Origin: an uncultured Clostridia bacterium
Lineage (GTDB): Bacteria; Bacillota; Clostridia; TANB77; CAG-508
Direction: 5' to 3'
Length of the DNA: 39,681 nucleotides
NCBI GenBank assembly: GCA_944391885.1
Contig: CALXVE010000003.1
Location: 1 to 39,681 of the forward strand
Shown here: positions 16,977 to 25,739 of the stretch, piece after piece
How the letters are laid out: each line of letters begins with the position of its first letter
Position numbering within the stretch: position 1 is the first letter of the stretch
Translations under genes and position numbers: made by a program
The notes under the pieces: model-generated
Databases searched by the model: none
Seen by the model: the letters and a program-made list of their open reading frames with translations, nothing else
What the model was told of the DNA's origin: nothing

Positions 16977-19112
16977 TCAAAATAAATATCCTACGTATTC
17001 TTCTATTTTTTCTTCAATAATATATCCTTTTTGCTTAAATTCATTTTCAAAATCTTTTCTAACAATTTTGCTTTTTTCCATAGCAATATTGCTCCAAGTT
17101 TCAGCAGATTCATCTAAACTAACATATGTTAATAGATTTGTGATTTTAGCTTCTTTTGTAATAGTATTAGATAGTACGCATGGCAATCCTGTTGCTTGTG
17201 CTTCTATTATTACATTTGGCATTCCTTCAAAAAATGATGGAAATATAAAAGTATCCATTGCCATTAAATACTCATTTACATTTTTTTGCGCTCCTATCAT
17301 TAATACATTATTTTCTAGTTCTAATCTTTTTATTTCGTTTTTTATTTGTTCTTCAAGTTCTCCTTCTCCTATAATGAGTAAAATTGAATTTTTATCTTTC
17401 TGTTTTATGCAATTAAAAATATTTAATAAAAATTTATGATTTTTTTGAATATTATATCTTCCAATATGTCCATACACTGTTTTGTTTTCTATGTTTAGTT
17501 GTTTTCTAATTTTATTTCTAATTTCAGTATTAAATTTAAATAAATTATAATCTAAGCAATTATGCATTATAAATACTTTATTATTTTCTACAGCTTTTTT
17601 TCCAAAAACAAATGTAGCAGCTTCAGTAGAAGGTGCAATTTTTACATTAGGCACTATTTTAGGTAAAAATCCAAATAATCTGTTTATATATTGTTCTTTT
17701 TTACTTGTTACACCAGCATTGCTAGATCTAAAAATAAGTTTTTTTGCTCCTCCATTTTTAGCAGCAATTAAATCAAGGCAAGCTAAAGCTCGTTGACTAG
17801 TTCTTAAAACTGAGTTATATCTTTCTTGTTTAACAATTTTTTTTATAGCTTTGTAAGATTTAATAATGCTTTTAGATTTTGCTGGTACTACAAAAATTTT
17901 TCCCCCCATGTTTTTTATTTCTTCATCATAAAAACCTGGTTTACTGTTAGAAACACAAAAATCAAATTGATATTTTTCTCTATTTAGCTTTCTATATAAT
18001 TTCATTAAAAAAGTTTCTGCTCCGCCTCTATCCATACTGCTAACTATACATAGTAATCTTTTTATATTGCTGTTACATTCTATGTAATCTATCAAAGGTT
18101 TAACAGCAACATCTGGCAAATATTTTTTTGATTCTTCTAAGCAGTTTATTTTCATTTCTTTTAGGTTATATTTTTCATTATATATTTCATCTAATATTAC
18201 TTCCATATCATAATCATCTTGAGTTTTAAAAATGAATCCATTAACTTTATCTTTTATAATATCTGAATTGTATCTCCAATCTGAAGCAACTATAGGCACT
18301 CCTGCAAAAAAAGCGTCAATAACAGTTCCTGCTAAACCTTCACCCTTATAGTAAGTAGGAAATAGTAGTAAATCATAATTTTTAATTGTATCAACAGATT
18401 TATCCGAATCTACAACTCCTTTATAAGATACATAATTTAAATTTGCACTATTAATTAAATTTTCAAATTCATCTTTATACTCTTGAGCTATAGGACCGTA
18501 TATATCTAACTGATAAATCATTTTTCCATATTTTTTATTAATTTTTTGAACTACATTTATTGCATTTTCAATTCCTTTTTCTTTAATTACTCGTGAAAAA
18601 GTGCATACTCTATAGAAGTCTTTAGTATTGTACTTTAATTCTTCAATTTCTAAAGGTTTTATATTTTTAAAGTTAAATAAAATATCTACATTAGTAATTT
18701 GCATTTTATTTAACTTTTCTTTCATACTATTGGTTTCTACTAATATTTTATCTAATTGTTTTACTTTTTTTTGTAAAAACTTTTTGCTAATTAAAAACTC
18801 TGGTAACCATCCGCCTACAACTGCATAAATAAGCTTGTGTTTATATTTTTTATTTAAAAGTGTAAAAAGTGGCACAAAAATTTTTATTCCGTTCATTGCT
18901 GGTAATATAATTAAATAGTCAGAACTTTTTATTGCGTTTATACATTTTTTTAATAATTTTATTGGATGTGCTTTATAGTTATATGTATCAACAAAAGCCA
19001 CATTTTTTTTATATACCTTTGCTAGCTCTTTATATAAATTTCTTGTTTTCACAGTTTGTCCATCATTAAAATTTTGATTTTCGGCAAAATGCCCAATAAT
19101 AGTAATCTTCAT
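16977..19112 (-). CDS. Fusion of two GT4 glycosyltransferases
   Basis: A 711-residue protein made of two complete GT-B enzymes in tandem. The first (about 1-350) begins MKITIIGHFAENQNFNDGQT and has CTFSRVIKEKGIENAINVVQ and YKGEGLAGTVIDAFFAGVPI. The second (about 353-711) begins IKRLLCIVSSMDRGGAETFL and has GHIGRYNIQKNHKFLLNIF and SFFEGMPNVIIEAQATGLPC, with its own EX7E motif. There is no stop, frameshift or internal ribosome binding site between them. Two sugars could be added in succession by one polypeptide. Such a fusion is less common than separate GT4 genes. The gene lies between GT2 and the EpsG-like gene. Confidence 0.88.
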   Translation of the reverse strand: MKITIIGHFAENQNFNDGQTVKTRNLYKELAKVYKKNVAFVDTYNYKAHPIKLLKKCINAIKSSDYLIILPAMNGIKIFVPLFTLLNKKYKHKLIYAVVGGWLPEFLISKKFLQKKVKQLDKILVETNSMKEKLNKMQITNVDILFNFKNIKPLEIEELKYNTKDFYRVCTFSRVIKEKGIENAINVVQKINKKYGKMIYQLDIYGPIAQEYKDEFENLINSANLNYVSYKGVVDSDKSVDTIKNYDLLLFPTYYKGEGLAGTVIDAFFAGVPIVASDWRYNSDIIKDKVNGFIFKTQDDYDMEVILDEIYNEKYNLKEMKINCLEESKKYLPDVAVKPLIDYIECNSNIKRLLCIVSSMDRGGAETFLMKLYRKLNREKYQFDFCVSNSKPGFYDEEIKNMGGKIFVVPAKSKSIIKSYKAIKKIVKQERYNSVLRTSQRALACLDLIAAKNGGAKKLIFRSSNAGVTSKKEQYINRLFGFLPKIVPNVKIAPSTEAATFVFGKKAVENNKVFIMHNCLDYNLFKFNTEIRNKIRKQLNIENKTVYGHIGRYNIQKNHKFLLNIFNCIKQKDKNSILLIIGEGELEEQIKNEIKRLELENNVLMIGAQKNVNEYLMAMDTFIFPSFFEGMPNVIIEAQATGLPCVLSNTITKEAKITNLLTYVSLDESAETWSNIAMEKSKIVRKDFENEFKQKGYIIEEKIEEYVGYLF

Positions 19113-19125
19113 ATTTTATTCCTTC

Positions 19126-19872
19126 TTATTTTCTATGTAATGTTTTAACTACTCCCCACCAACATATATGAAACACCGAACGAAAAATAGACAATTTTTC
19201 TATTTTTCTATATAATTGCCATTGATATTTTATTAAATTTAATTTGTTTCTAGATATAGAATTAGAACGTACTCTATACTTCATCAATGTTTCTGGAATT
19301 CCATATATATATTTTTCTTTTTTTAACATTTGAAGCCATAAAGCATAGTCATTTCTTTTTTTTATATTAGGTACTTTAAATTTTCCTATATTTTCTACAT
19401 TATACATTATTGTTGAATTTCCGACAGAATTACTAAGTAACATAGAATTATAGTCCACTTTTTCTTTAGCCTTTATTATTCTATTAAGTATTCTTCCTTC
19501 TTCATCTATTTGTTCATAATCGGTCGCTGTAATATTGTAATTGTTTTGTTCCATAAATTTAATTTGTTTTTCTAATTTATCCGGTTGCCATAAATCGTCG
19601 CTGTCCAAAAATGCCATATATTTACCTTTTGCTTCTTCTATAGCAATGTTTCTAGCTACATCTGCTCCACAATTTTCTTTTAATCTAATGTATTTTATTC
19701 TTTTATCATTATATTGATTTACTATTTCTTCTGTATTGTCTTTTGATGCATCATCAACGATAATCATTTCCCAATTTGTATGTGTTTGTTTTAATACAGA
19801 TTCTATTGTTTCACCTATGAATTTTGCACAGTTATATGTGGGTGTAATAATTGATATTAATGTATTAGGCAT
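19126..19872 (-). CDS. GT2 family glycosyltransferase
   Basis: A 248-residue GT-A enzyme. The nucleotide-binding start is ISIITPTYNCAKFIGETIES, the first acidic motif is IIVDDASKDNT, and the metal-binding DxD is in MAFLDSDDLWQPDK (residues about 90-103). It is a soluble, non-processive transferase acting on the lipid-linked intermediate. It starts one base after the sugar-phosphate transferase ends, so it probably acts early, as second or third enzyme of the chain. The donor sugar is unknown. Confidence 0.9.
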   Translation of the reverse strand: MPNTLISIITPTYNCAKFIGETIESVLKQTHTNWEMIIVDDASKDNTEEIVNQYNDKRIKYIRLKENCGADVARNIAIEEAKGKYMAFLDSDDLWQPDKLEKQIKFMEQNNYNITATDYEQIDEEGRILNRIIKAKEKVDYNSMLLSNSVGNSTIMYNVENIGKFKVPNIKKRNDYALWLQMLKKEKYIYGIPETLMKYRVRSNSISRNKLNLIKYQWQLYRKIEKLSIFRSVFHICWWGVVKTLHRK

Positions 19873-19873
19873 T

Positions 19874-20515
19874 CTAATTGTTCTCCTTACTTATTCTTAA
19901 TTGTTGTATTTCTTCTTTTATTCCACTTTCAGCTATTTCAGCTTCATCTTTTTCAAATAGTTGTTTTATTGTTAAAAATATTATTTTAATATCCATTAAT
20001 GGGCTTATTTTATCTACATATTCAATATCATAATTTATTTTTTTAAATATATTTATTTTGTTTCTTCCTTTTACTTGTGCTAATCCTGATATTCCAGGCA
20101 ATACCTCACTTCTTCTTTTTTGTTCTTCTGTAAAGAATTCATAATACTCTGGTATCCATGGTCTTGGTCCTATAAAACTCATTTCTCCCTTTAATATATT
20201 TATAAGTTGCGGAAGTTCGTCAATGCTTGTTTTTCTAATGAATTTTCCTACTTTAGTTACCATTTCTTCATGACTCATATTTCCTTCTAATTCTTTTCTA
20301 TTTGTTTTCATGCTTCTAAATTTATAAATTTTAAAAAGCTTTAGATTTTTCCCCACCCTATCTTGAGTATAAAATACTGGTCCTTTATCTTCTATCTTTA
20401 TTGCTATTCCTATAATTATAAATGGTATAAATAACACTATTAATAATACGCTAGCCAAAACAGTGTCTATAATTCTTTTTACAACTATATATATATTTCT
20501 TAGTACTTTTTTCAC
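19874..20515 (-). CDS. Undecaprenyl-phosphate sugar-1-phosphate transferase
   Basis: A bacterial sugar transferase (PF02397) of 213 residues that starts repeat-unit synthesis by moving a sugar-1-phosphate onto undecaprenyl phosphate. One N-terminal membrane helix (VLASVLLIVLFIPFIIIGIA) is followed by GPVFYTQDRVGKN, IYKFRSMK, TSIDELPQLINILKGEMSFI and GPRPW. I chose GTG 20515 because AAGGGTGAT lies just upstream. An in-frame ATG at 20536 has no such site and lies almost at the predicted transcription start. It is the first gene of the polysaccharide operon. The sugar is not determined; PglC/WcaJ-like short forms often use amino sugars, galactose or glucose. Confidence 0.88.
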   Translation of the reverse strand: MKKVLRNIYIVVKRIIDTVLASVLLIVLFIPFIIIGIAIKIEDKGPVFYTQDRVGKNLKLFKIYKFRSMKTNRKELEGNMSHEEMVTKVGKFIRKTSIDELPQLINILKGEMSFIGPRPWIPEYYEFFTEEQKRRSEVLPGISGLAQVKGRNKINIFKKINYDIEYVDKISPLMDIKIIFLTIKQLFEKDEAEIAESGIKEEIQQLRISKENN

Positions 20516-20544
20516 CGTAATCACCCTTTTTTTCATACATGGCT

Positions 20545-20573
20545 ATTATATAAAACTTGATAACTAATTTCAA
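20545..20573 (-). promoter_or_regulatory. Promoter of the polysaccharide operon
   Basis: On the minus strand TTGAAA (20573-20568) and TATAAT (20550-20545) are exactly 17 bases apart. Transcription would start near 20538, giving a leader of about 22 bases before GTG 20515. Confidence 0.7.
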
Positions 20574-20611
20574 GTCTTTTTTTGTAATATATAATCATAT
20601 TTTAACATTTT

Positions 20612-20642
20612 AAAGCACACAACTTATAAAGATGTGTGCTTT
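20612..20642 (-). terminator. Terminator hairpin after galE
   Basis: AAAGCACACA (20612-20621) and TGTGTGCTTT (20633-20642) form a perfect 10-bp stem with an 11-base loop, 9 bases after galE. The U-tract is short on the minus strand, so termination may be partial and allow some read-through into the polysaccharide operon. Confidence 0.6.
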
Positions 20643-20650
20643 TTATATTC

Positions 20651-21658
20651 TTATTTGACATTTCTTGCTATGTAATTCCACGAGTCTTTGCACATATCTT
20701 CTAGTGTTTTTTCTGCTCTCCAGCCTAATTCTTTATTTGCTTTTGTACAGTCTGCATAGCATGTTGCGATATCTCCTTCTCTTCTTGGCGCAATTTTATA
20801 TGGTACCTTTTTTCCCGTTGCTTTTTCAAAAGCTCTTACCATATCTAATACACTATATCCATTTCCAGTTCCTAAATTATATATGTATAAGCCTTTTCCT
20901 TCTTTTTCTATTTTTTTCAAAGCTTTCAAATGCCCTCTTGCTAAATCTACCACATGTATATAATCTCTAACTCCTGTACCGTCTGGTGTATTATAGTCAT
21001 TTCCAAATACGGATAACTCTCTTAATTGTCCGCTTGCTACTCTTACTATATATGGCATTAAATTATTTGGTATACCTTGAGGTTCTTCTCCTATCAATCC
21101 GCTTTCATGTGAGCCTACTGGATTAAAGTACCTTAATATACAAATATCCCATTCATTATCAGACTTATACAAATCTTGTAATATTTTTTCTATAAATAAT
21201 TTTGTTGTACCATACGGATTAGTTGTTCCACCTGTTTTGCAGTCTTCTGTTAATGGAATTTTTTCAGGTTCTCCATAAACAGTTGCCGAGGAACTAAATA
21301 TAAATTTTTTACAATTATATTCTTTCATTACTTCTAAAACAGTTAATGCTCCTGCTATATTATTCATGTAGTATTCTAATGGTTTTTTTACAGATTCTCC
21401 AACTGCCTTTAACCCCGCAAAGTTTATTACTGCTTCAATATTGTTTTCTTTAAATACTTTTTCTAAAGCTTGTTTATCCAAGCAGTCCAATTCATAAAAT
21501 TTAAAATTCTTGCCAGTAATTTGTTTGATTTTATCTAGTACCTCTGGTTTACTATTTGAAAAATTATCTACAATAACAATTTCTTCACCTTTATTTAAAA
21601 GTTCTACAGCAGTATGACTTCCTATGTATCCTGCTCCACCTGGCAATAAAATAGCCAT
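20651..21658 (-). CDS. galE: UDP-glucose 4-epimerase
   Basis: A 335-residue NAD-dependent epimerase that interconverts UDP-glucose and UDP-galactose. The NAD motif is GGAGYIGSHTAVELL near the N-terminus, the catalytic motif is SSSATVYG, and the YGTTK block supplies the tyrosine and lysine. The GGTTNPYGTTKLFIEKIL and RYFNPVGSHESG segments are diagnostic of GalE. The start is ATG 21658, with AAGGGTGG eight bases before it; an earlier in-frame GTG lies inside that site. It follows cmk by 16 bases. It can supply UDP-galactose for the neighbouring polysaccharide genes. Confidence 0.93.
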   Translation of the reverse strand: MAILLPGGAGYIGSHTAVELLNKGEEIVIVDNFSNSKPEVLDKIKQITGKNFKFYELDCLDKQALEKVFKENNIEAVINFAGLKAVGESVKKPLEYYMNNIAGALTVLEVMKEYNCKKFIFSSSATVYGEPEKIPLTEDCKTGGTTNPYGTTKLFIEKILQDLYKSDNEWDICILRYFNPVGSHESGLIGEEPQGIPNNLMPYIVRVASGQLRELSVFGNDYNTPDGTGVRDYIHVVDLARGHLKALKKIEKEGKGLYIYNLGTGNGYSVLDMVRAFEKATGKKVPYKIAPRREGDIATCYADCTKANKELGWRAEKTLEDMCKDSWNYIARNVK

Positions 21659-21674
21659 AAAAAATTCCACCCTT

Positions 21675-22346
21675 CTATATTTTATTTTTTAATATTATAT
21701 TATTCACTTTTTCTTTTACTTCTTCTATTGTCATGTTTGTTGTGTCTACAACTATTGCATCTTCTGCAATTTTTAATGCTCCTACTGGTTTATGCATGTC
21801 ATTGTAATCGCGCTTTTTCATTGCTTCCAATGTTTCTTCAAATGTAGTCTGCATGCCTTTTTCTTTGTTTTCTTTATATCTTCTTTTTGCTCTTTCTTCT
21901 ACATCTGCGTCTAGATATATTTTTACATTTGCATTTGGAAATACTACTGTTGTAATGTCTCTACCTTCCATTATTACATTTTTTCCTTCTGCCATTTTTC
22001 TTTGCAAATTCACCATTAATTCTCGTATTTCTGGTATTGAAGAAACTTGTGATACAAAACCTGATACTTCTGTGCTTCGTATTTCTTTGCTTACATTTTC
22101 TCCATTTAAAAATATTTCTTGCTCTCCATTATTATTTGTCATTTCTATTTTTATATTTTTAGCAATTTCAATTAATTTTTCTTTTTCTTCTATAGAATTA
22201 ATTCCTTGTCTAATAGCTTCTAATGTTATGCTACGGTACATTGCACCTGTGTCAATGTTAACAAGGTTTAATTCCTGTGCTATTAATTTTGCTATTGTTC
22301 CTTTTCCAGTTCCTGCTGGTCCATCTATTGCTACAACAAATGACAT
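21675..22346 (-). CDS. cmk: Cytidylate kinase
   Basis: A 223-residue nucleoside monophosphate kinase that phosphorylates CMP and dCMP using ATP. The P-loop is IDGPAGTGKGTIAK (residues 7-20), followed by NIDTGAMYRSITLEA, MEGRDITTVVFPNA and the lid region near RAKRRYKENKEKG. Start ATG 22346 is supported by GGAGGG seven bases upstream; an upstream in-frame GTG lies in a purine-rich repeat and is less likely. Full length for the family. It lies between a P-loop/Asp23 fusion gene and galE in a probable operon. Confidence 0.95.
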   Translation of the reverse strand: MSFVVAIDGPAGTGKGTIAKLIAQELNLVNIDTGAMYRSITLEAIRQGINSIEEKEKLIEIAKNIKIEMTNNNGEQEIFLNGENVSKEIRSTEVSGFVSQVSSIPEIRELMVNLQRKMAEGKNVIMEGRDITTVVFPNANVKIYLDADVEERAKRRYKENKEKGMQTTFEETLEAMKKRDYNDMHKPVGALKIAEDAIVVDTTNMTIEEVKEKVNNIILKNKI

Positions 22347-22360
22347 ATCTCTACCCTCCA

Positions 22361-22397
22361 ACTTCTCAATTCTCACCTCTCACTTCTCACCTCTCAT
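22361..22397 (-). repeat. Purine-rich short tandem repeat before cmk
   Basis: The minus strand carries four or five imperfect copies of GAGAGGTGA/GAGAAGTGA units, running from the last codons of the upstream gene into the leader of cmk. A similar tract of the same type is seen near 25655-25685 before the SanA-like gene. Origin and role unknown. Confidence 0.5.
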
Positions 22398-23268
22398 CCG
22401 GCATATGAATCCCCTTAGCTACAATGGTTACTTGCTGCACATTCATTGTTGTTAGTTTTTCAATTTCTTTTTTTATTTTTTCTTTGAATTCTCTTAGTGT
22501 AGTCAAAATATTGTATCCATAATTTATTGAAACTTCCATATATATATTAGGTCCTTCTGGTGTACTTTCAACCCTAATTCTCATTAATTTATATATAGCG
22601 TCAGACCTTTTTGCCAAGTATTCTGCTATTTGGCGAAATACAGTATCTGATATTGTAAAATTTCCTAAATAACTAAATGTAGGCCTTATTATTGATTTTT
22701 CTGTCATATATGGTGCATTGCCTTTTCCCTTAAATTTAAATATTTGCAATGGGTCTAATATATATCCTGAAAAATCTTTTTTAATTTCAAATGTGGGAAC
22801 TGGTATTACATGTTTTCCTTGTGTTGTACGAATTCTTTTTGCTGTTTCCATTTCCGCTTCTGTTGCAACATCTTGTATATAAATTCTTTCACTTGGTTTT
22901 GGAAGTCCTAAATTTTCTGCAATTTTGTCAACCATACCATCAGAAGTACCCAAAATCAAAATAGATTTTGGTTTACATTTTCTTATGGCTTTTTTCATTT
23001 CATTTCTTTCTTTTTCGTTTATAAATATTGCTTTTCTAACTGTTTCTACTTTTGTAGGAGCTTTTTTAGCTGAAGTCCCAGCAATCACATCATTTTCGTT
23101 TATTAATAATCCATCATCAATTATATAATCTATATGGTGTTCACTTGCTACAAGTTGCGCCCTATAGCTTTTACCAGTACCTGATGGTCCAATAAAAGCA
23201 TACACTTTTATTTCTTCTCCTGGATTTAGACTTAAAGTGTTAATGTTAAAAAGTTGCAATTTTTTCAC
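22387..23268 (-). CDS. P-loop NTPase fused to an Asp23/Gls24-like domain
   Basis: A 293-residue protein with two parts. The N-terminal part (1-170) has a Walker A motif in AFIGPSGTGKSYRAQ (residues 24-38) and a possible Walker B-like strand KSILILGTSDGM. The C-terminal part (about 190-290) has FSYLGNFTISDTVFRQIAEY, then MEVSINYGYNILTTLREFKE and TTMNVQQVTIVAKGI, the pattern of Asp23/Gls24 (DUF322) alkaline-shock proteins. No membrane segment is seen. It overlaps the GT39-like gene by ATGA and precedes cmk. I know of no assigned function; coupling ATP use to envelope stress or membrane-associated scaffolding is a guess. Confidence 0.7.
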   Translation of the reverse strand: MKKLQLFNINTLSLNPGEEIKVYAFIGPSGTGKSYRAQLVASEHHIDYIIDDGLLINENDVIAGTSAKKAPTKVETVRKAIFINEKERNEMKKAIRKCKPKSILILGTSDGMVDKIAENLGLPKPSERIYIQDVATEAEMETAKRIRTTQGKHVIPVPTFEIKKDFSGYILDPLQIFKFKGKGNAPYMTEKSIIRPTFSYLGNFTISDTVFRQIAEYLAKRSDAIYKLMRIRVESTPEGPNIYMEVSINYGYNILTTLREFKEKIKKEIEKLTTMNVQQVTIVAKGIHMPDER

Positions 23269-24821
23269 TCCTTTTCAATTAGTGCAATTGTGTATTGATA
23301 TTCATGATATTTTACAGAAAACCCTTCTCTTTTAATTAATTTAATGTTTTCTTCCCCATATCTTTGTACAAATTCATCATAAATAGCATAGCTTCCTGCA
23401 TTTATAATCCAAATTCTACCTTCATAATCATCTAATGGCTCCAATGTTTTAATTGTTAACATATCTTTTCCAAAAGCCTCATATGATGGCTCTACGTTCC
23501 AATGCTCTCTATCATAAAAACAATTTGGCACATCTATTAATTGCATACTAAGCACAAATCCACTGCCTTCATTTCCAAATAAGATTATATCTCCTTCTTG
23601 TAAATCTTGTTTCACATATTCTAGTGGTTTTGTGTTTGATTGGTCATAGTTCATTTTTGAGACATTGTAATTTATATACATTGATACAATAAGTATAACA
23701 ATGCTTAATATGGTTGTCAAAATTTTTCTTCCACCCTTTGCCATAAAAAATGCTAGGAAGAATATAAATAAACCTGTTAAATTTAGGAAATATCTTGCAT
23801 ACAAAATTGGCTTTATTATTGAAATTATAAGTATGCATATCATAACAATAAGATATATTCCAATTGCCCAAGTTCCTGCTATATTAGCATATTTTTCTTT
23901 TTTCTTTTTATTCTCTTTAATTGCTCTTATCATGCTATAAATGGCATAAATTGATATTAGCGCTCCAAAAGTAATAGCAATCGGCTCACTAATAAACAAA
24001 ATATCCAAATTGCCTGTAAACTGAAATGTGAAAATTTGTAAGAATCCTGCTAGTGATGGTCCAGGTATCCAAAAACCGTTTGACATACCTTCAATTTGTT
24101 TTACTACTGCTACCATAAACCATGGTAAGTATAAAAGTATTTGAATTATTGCTGTTACTGTAAAACATTTTAAATCTATAGTATATATTTTATTTTCTTT
24201 ATTTGTTTTATGATTTTTTATAGATCTTACTATTAAATAAATGAATAATATTGCATTTATAACTCCAGCTGTTGCTAAACCATAATAATGTGTATAACAT
24301 GATGCTAAACTAAAAATCGCAAATATAGCCCAGTTTTTTATTTTTGTTTTAGTTTCTGTACTTGCTACTTGTTTATAAATTCTATATGCATAAATTGCCA
24401 TTATGCTAACAAATAGCATTGCCCATGTATACATTCTAATTTCGCCTGAATATACACAGCTTATTGGTAAGAAAAGTGTTAAAAATGAAAATAAAAATCC
24501 TACTTTTTCTCCAAAGTCTTTTTTGATATGTGTATAGCCTAGTATTGCTAATATTGCAACTGGTATCATTGAAAAAACACGATATATGTATATATTTGAA
24601 CCAAAAATTAAATATATTATATGTAACATCCAATAATATAGTATTGGGTGCACATCATTGCTACCAATATTCCAAATATCTGAAAAGCTTTTGCTTACAA
24701 TTCCTACTGTATAACTTTCGTCAAGCCAAATATTTTGGTGAAATATTGGTATTGAAATAAATATAATTCCTAAAATTATTATTGCTATATGTGAATATTT
24801 TGCTATTTTTTCTTTTTGCAC
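23265..24821 (-). CDS. GT39/ArnT-like membrane glycosyltransferase
   Basis: A 518-residue protein with about eleven membrane segments. Residues 31-40 (IWLDESYTVG) contain the catalytic acidic pair of the first outer loop (D34, E35) of GT-C enzymes. NDVHPILYYWMLHIIY is the matching second loop block, so it belongs with GT39/PMT_2-like transferases that use polyprenyl-phosphate sugars outside the membrane. A soluble C-terminal domain of about 130 residues follows. The start is GTG 24821, with AAAGGAG eight bases upstream. It overlaps the P-loop/Asp23-like gene by ATGA. The acceptor is unknown: wall polymer, lipid or protein. Confidence 0.82.
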   Translation of the reverse strand: MQKEKIAKYSHIAIIILGIIFISIPIFHQNIWLDESYTVGIVSKSFSDIWNIGSNDVHPILYYWMLHIIYLIFGSNIYIYRVFSMIPVAILAILGYTHIKKDFGEKVGFLFSFLTLFLPISCVYSGEIRMYTWAMLFVSIMAIYAYRIYKQVASTETKTKIKNWAIFAIFSLASCYTHYYGLATAGVINAILFIYLIVRSIKNHKTNKENKIYTIDLKCFTVTAIIQILLYLPWFMVAVVKQIEGMSNGFWIPGPSLAGFLQIFTFQFTGNLDILFISEPIAITFGALISIYAIYSMIRAIKENKKKKEKYANIAGTWAIGIYLIVMICILIISIIKPILYARYFLNLTGLFIFFLAFFMAKGGRKILTTILSIVILIVSMYINYNVSKMNYDQSNTKPLEYVKQDLQEGDIILFGNEGSGFVLSMQLIDVPNCFYDREHWNVEPSYEAFGKDMLTIKTLEPLDDYEGRIWIINAGSYAIYDEFVQRYGEENIKLIKREGFSVKYHEYQYTIALIEKE

Positions 24822-24889
24822 TTTAATTCTCCTTTTTCATCATCAAACTTTTCACATTTTATCATACCTTACATTATTTCTCAACACTT

Positions 24890-25561
24890 TTATTTATCAT
24901 TTGTTATATCTCCATTACCACTAACCGGAATAGTTTCTCCTAAAAATGTAGGTTCTGGCTTTATAATGCATTGTATTAAGTCTTTGTCCCTTGCAAAAAT
25001 TTCTCTTATTTCTCTAAAAAGTTGTCCACCATATTCTCTTGGATCCGAATTCACTCCATATGCTTCTAATCCTAATTGGTCTGCAATGTATAATGCGCGG
25101 TACATATGATATTTTTGTGTTACCACTATAATTTTTTTAGCCTGAAAAATTTCTTTTGCCCTATACATGCTCTCATATGTAGAAAGCCCAGCATGGTCCA
25201 TAAAAATATCTTCTGATTTTACATTTCTGTCGATAGCAAATTTTTTCATTACAGTTACTTCGTCATAATCTTCTTTGCTATGGTCACCACTCATAATAAT
25301 TTTATTTGATGCACCATTTTCATATAGTGAGATTCCTTGTAATAGTCTATCTTCTAGCATTGGGCTTGGTTTATCTCCCCAAATGCCTGCACCTAAAACT
25401 AGTATACAGTCCACATCTTTTAGTTTATTTGCTTCTTCTTCTGTTAAAATTCTACCTTTTATGGTTCCTATTACATAAAAATTAAGCCCCAATACAATTA
25501 ATAAAATTATAAATATAATAATTAAAAATATCATAAAAACCCTCTTTAATGTTTTATTCAT
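24890..25561 (-). CDS. SanA/YdcF-like DUF218 membrane-anchored protein
   Basis: A 223-residue protein with one N-terminal membrane helix (about residues 8-30) and an extracytoplasmic DUF218 domain. Its conserved blocks are CILVLGAGIWGDKPSPMLED, NKIIMSGDHSKEDYDE, AGLSTYESMYRAKEI and VVTQKYHMYRALYIA, as in SanA/YdcF. SanA affects vancomycin tolerance and envelope integrity in enterobacteria; the biochemical function is unknown. I take ATG 25561 as start because TTGGAG lies seven bases upstream. A longer frame to 25645 would add a basic, low-complexity stretch apparently derived from repeat sequence. Confidence 0.8.
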   Translation of the reverse strand: MNKTLKRVFMIFLIIIFIILLIVLGLNFYVIGTIKGRILTEEEANKLKDVDCILVLGAGIWGDKPSPMLEDRLLQGISLYENGASNKIIMSGDHSKEDYDEVTVMKKFAIDRNVKSEDIFMDHAGLSTYESMYRAKEIFQAKKIIVVTQKYHMYRALYIADQLGLEAYGVNSDPREYGGQLFREIREIFARDKDLIQCIIKPEPTFLGETIPVSGNGDITNDK

Positions 25562-25689
25562 TTTATTACTCCAAATCATTCTAAATTTCTTTGTTGTCGT
25601 CCTATTATTGCCCTTACGCCTAAACCTCTTAATTCTAAAATTCAAATTCCGATTAGCTCACTTCTCTTAGCTCATAACTCACTACTTTA

Positions 25690-25731
25690 AAAAGAGCACA
25701 GAATTAAGAAACCTTAACTTTGTGCCCTTTT
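25690..25731 (-). terminator. Terminator after membrane GT2 gene
   Basis: On the minus strand AAAAGGGCACA (25731-25721) pairs with TGTGCTCTTTT (25700-25690), and an inner TTAAG/CTTAA stem extends it. Six or so U residues follow. It ends 9 bases after the GT2 gene. Confidence 0.75.
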
Positions 25732-25739
25732 ATTTTATC

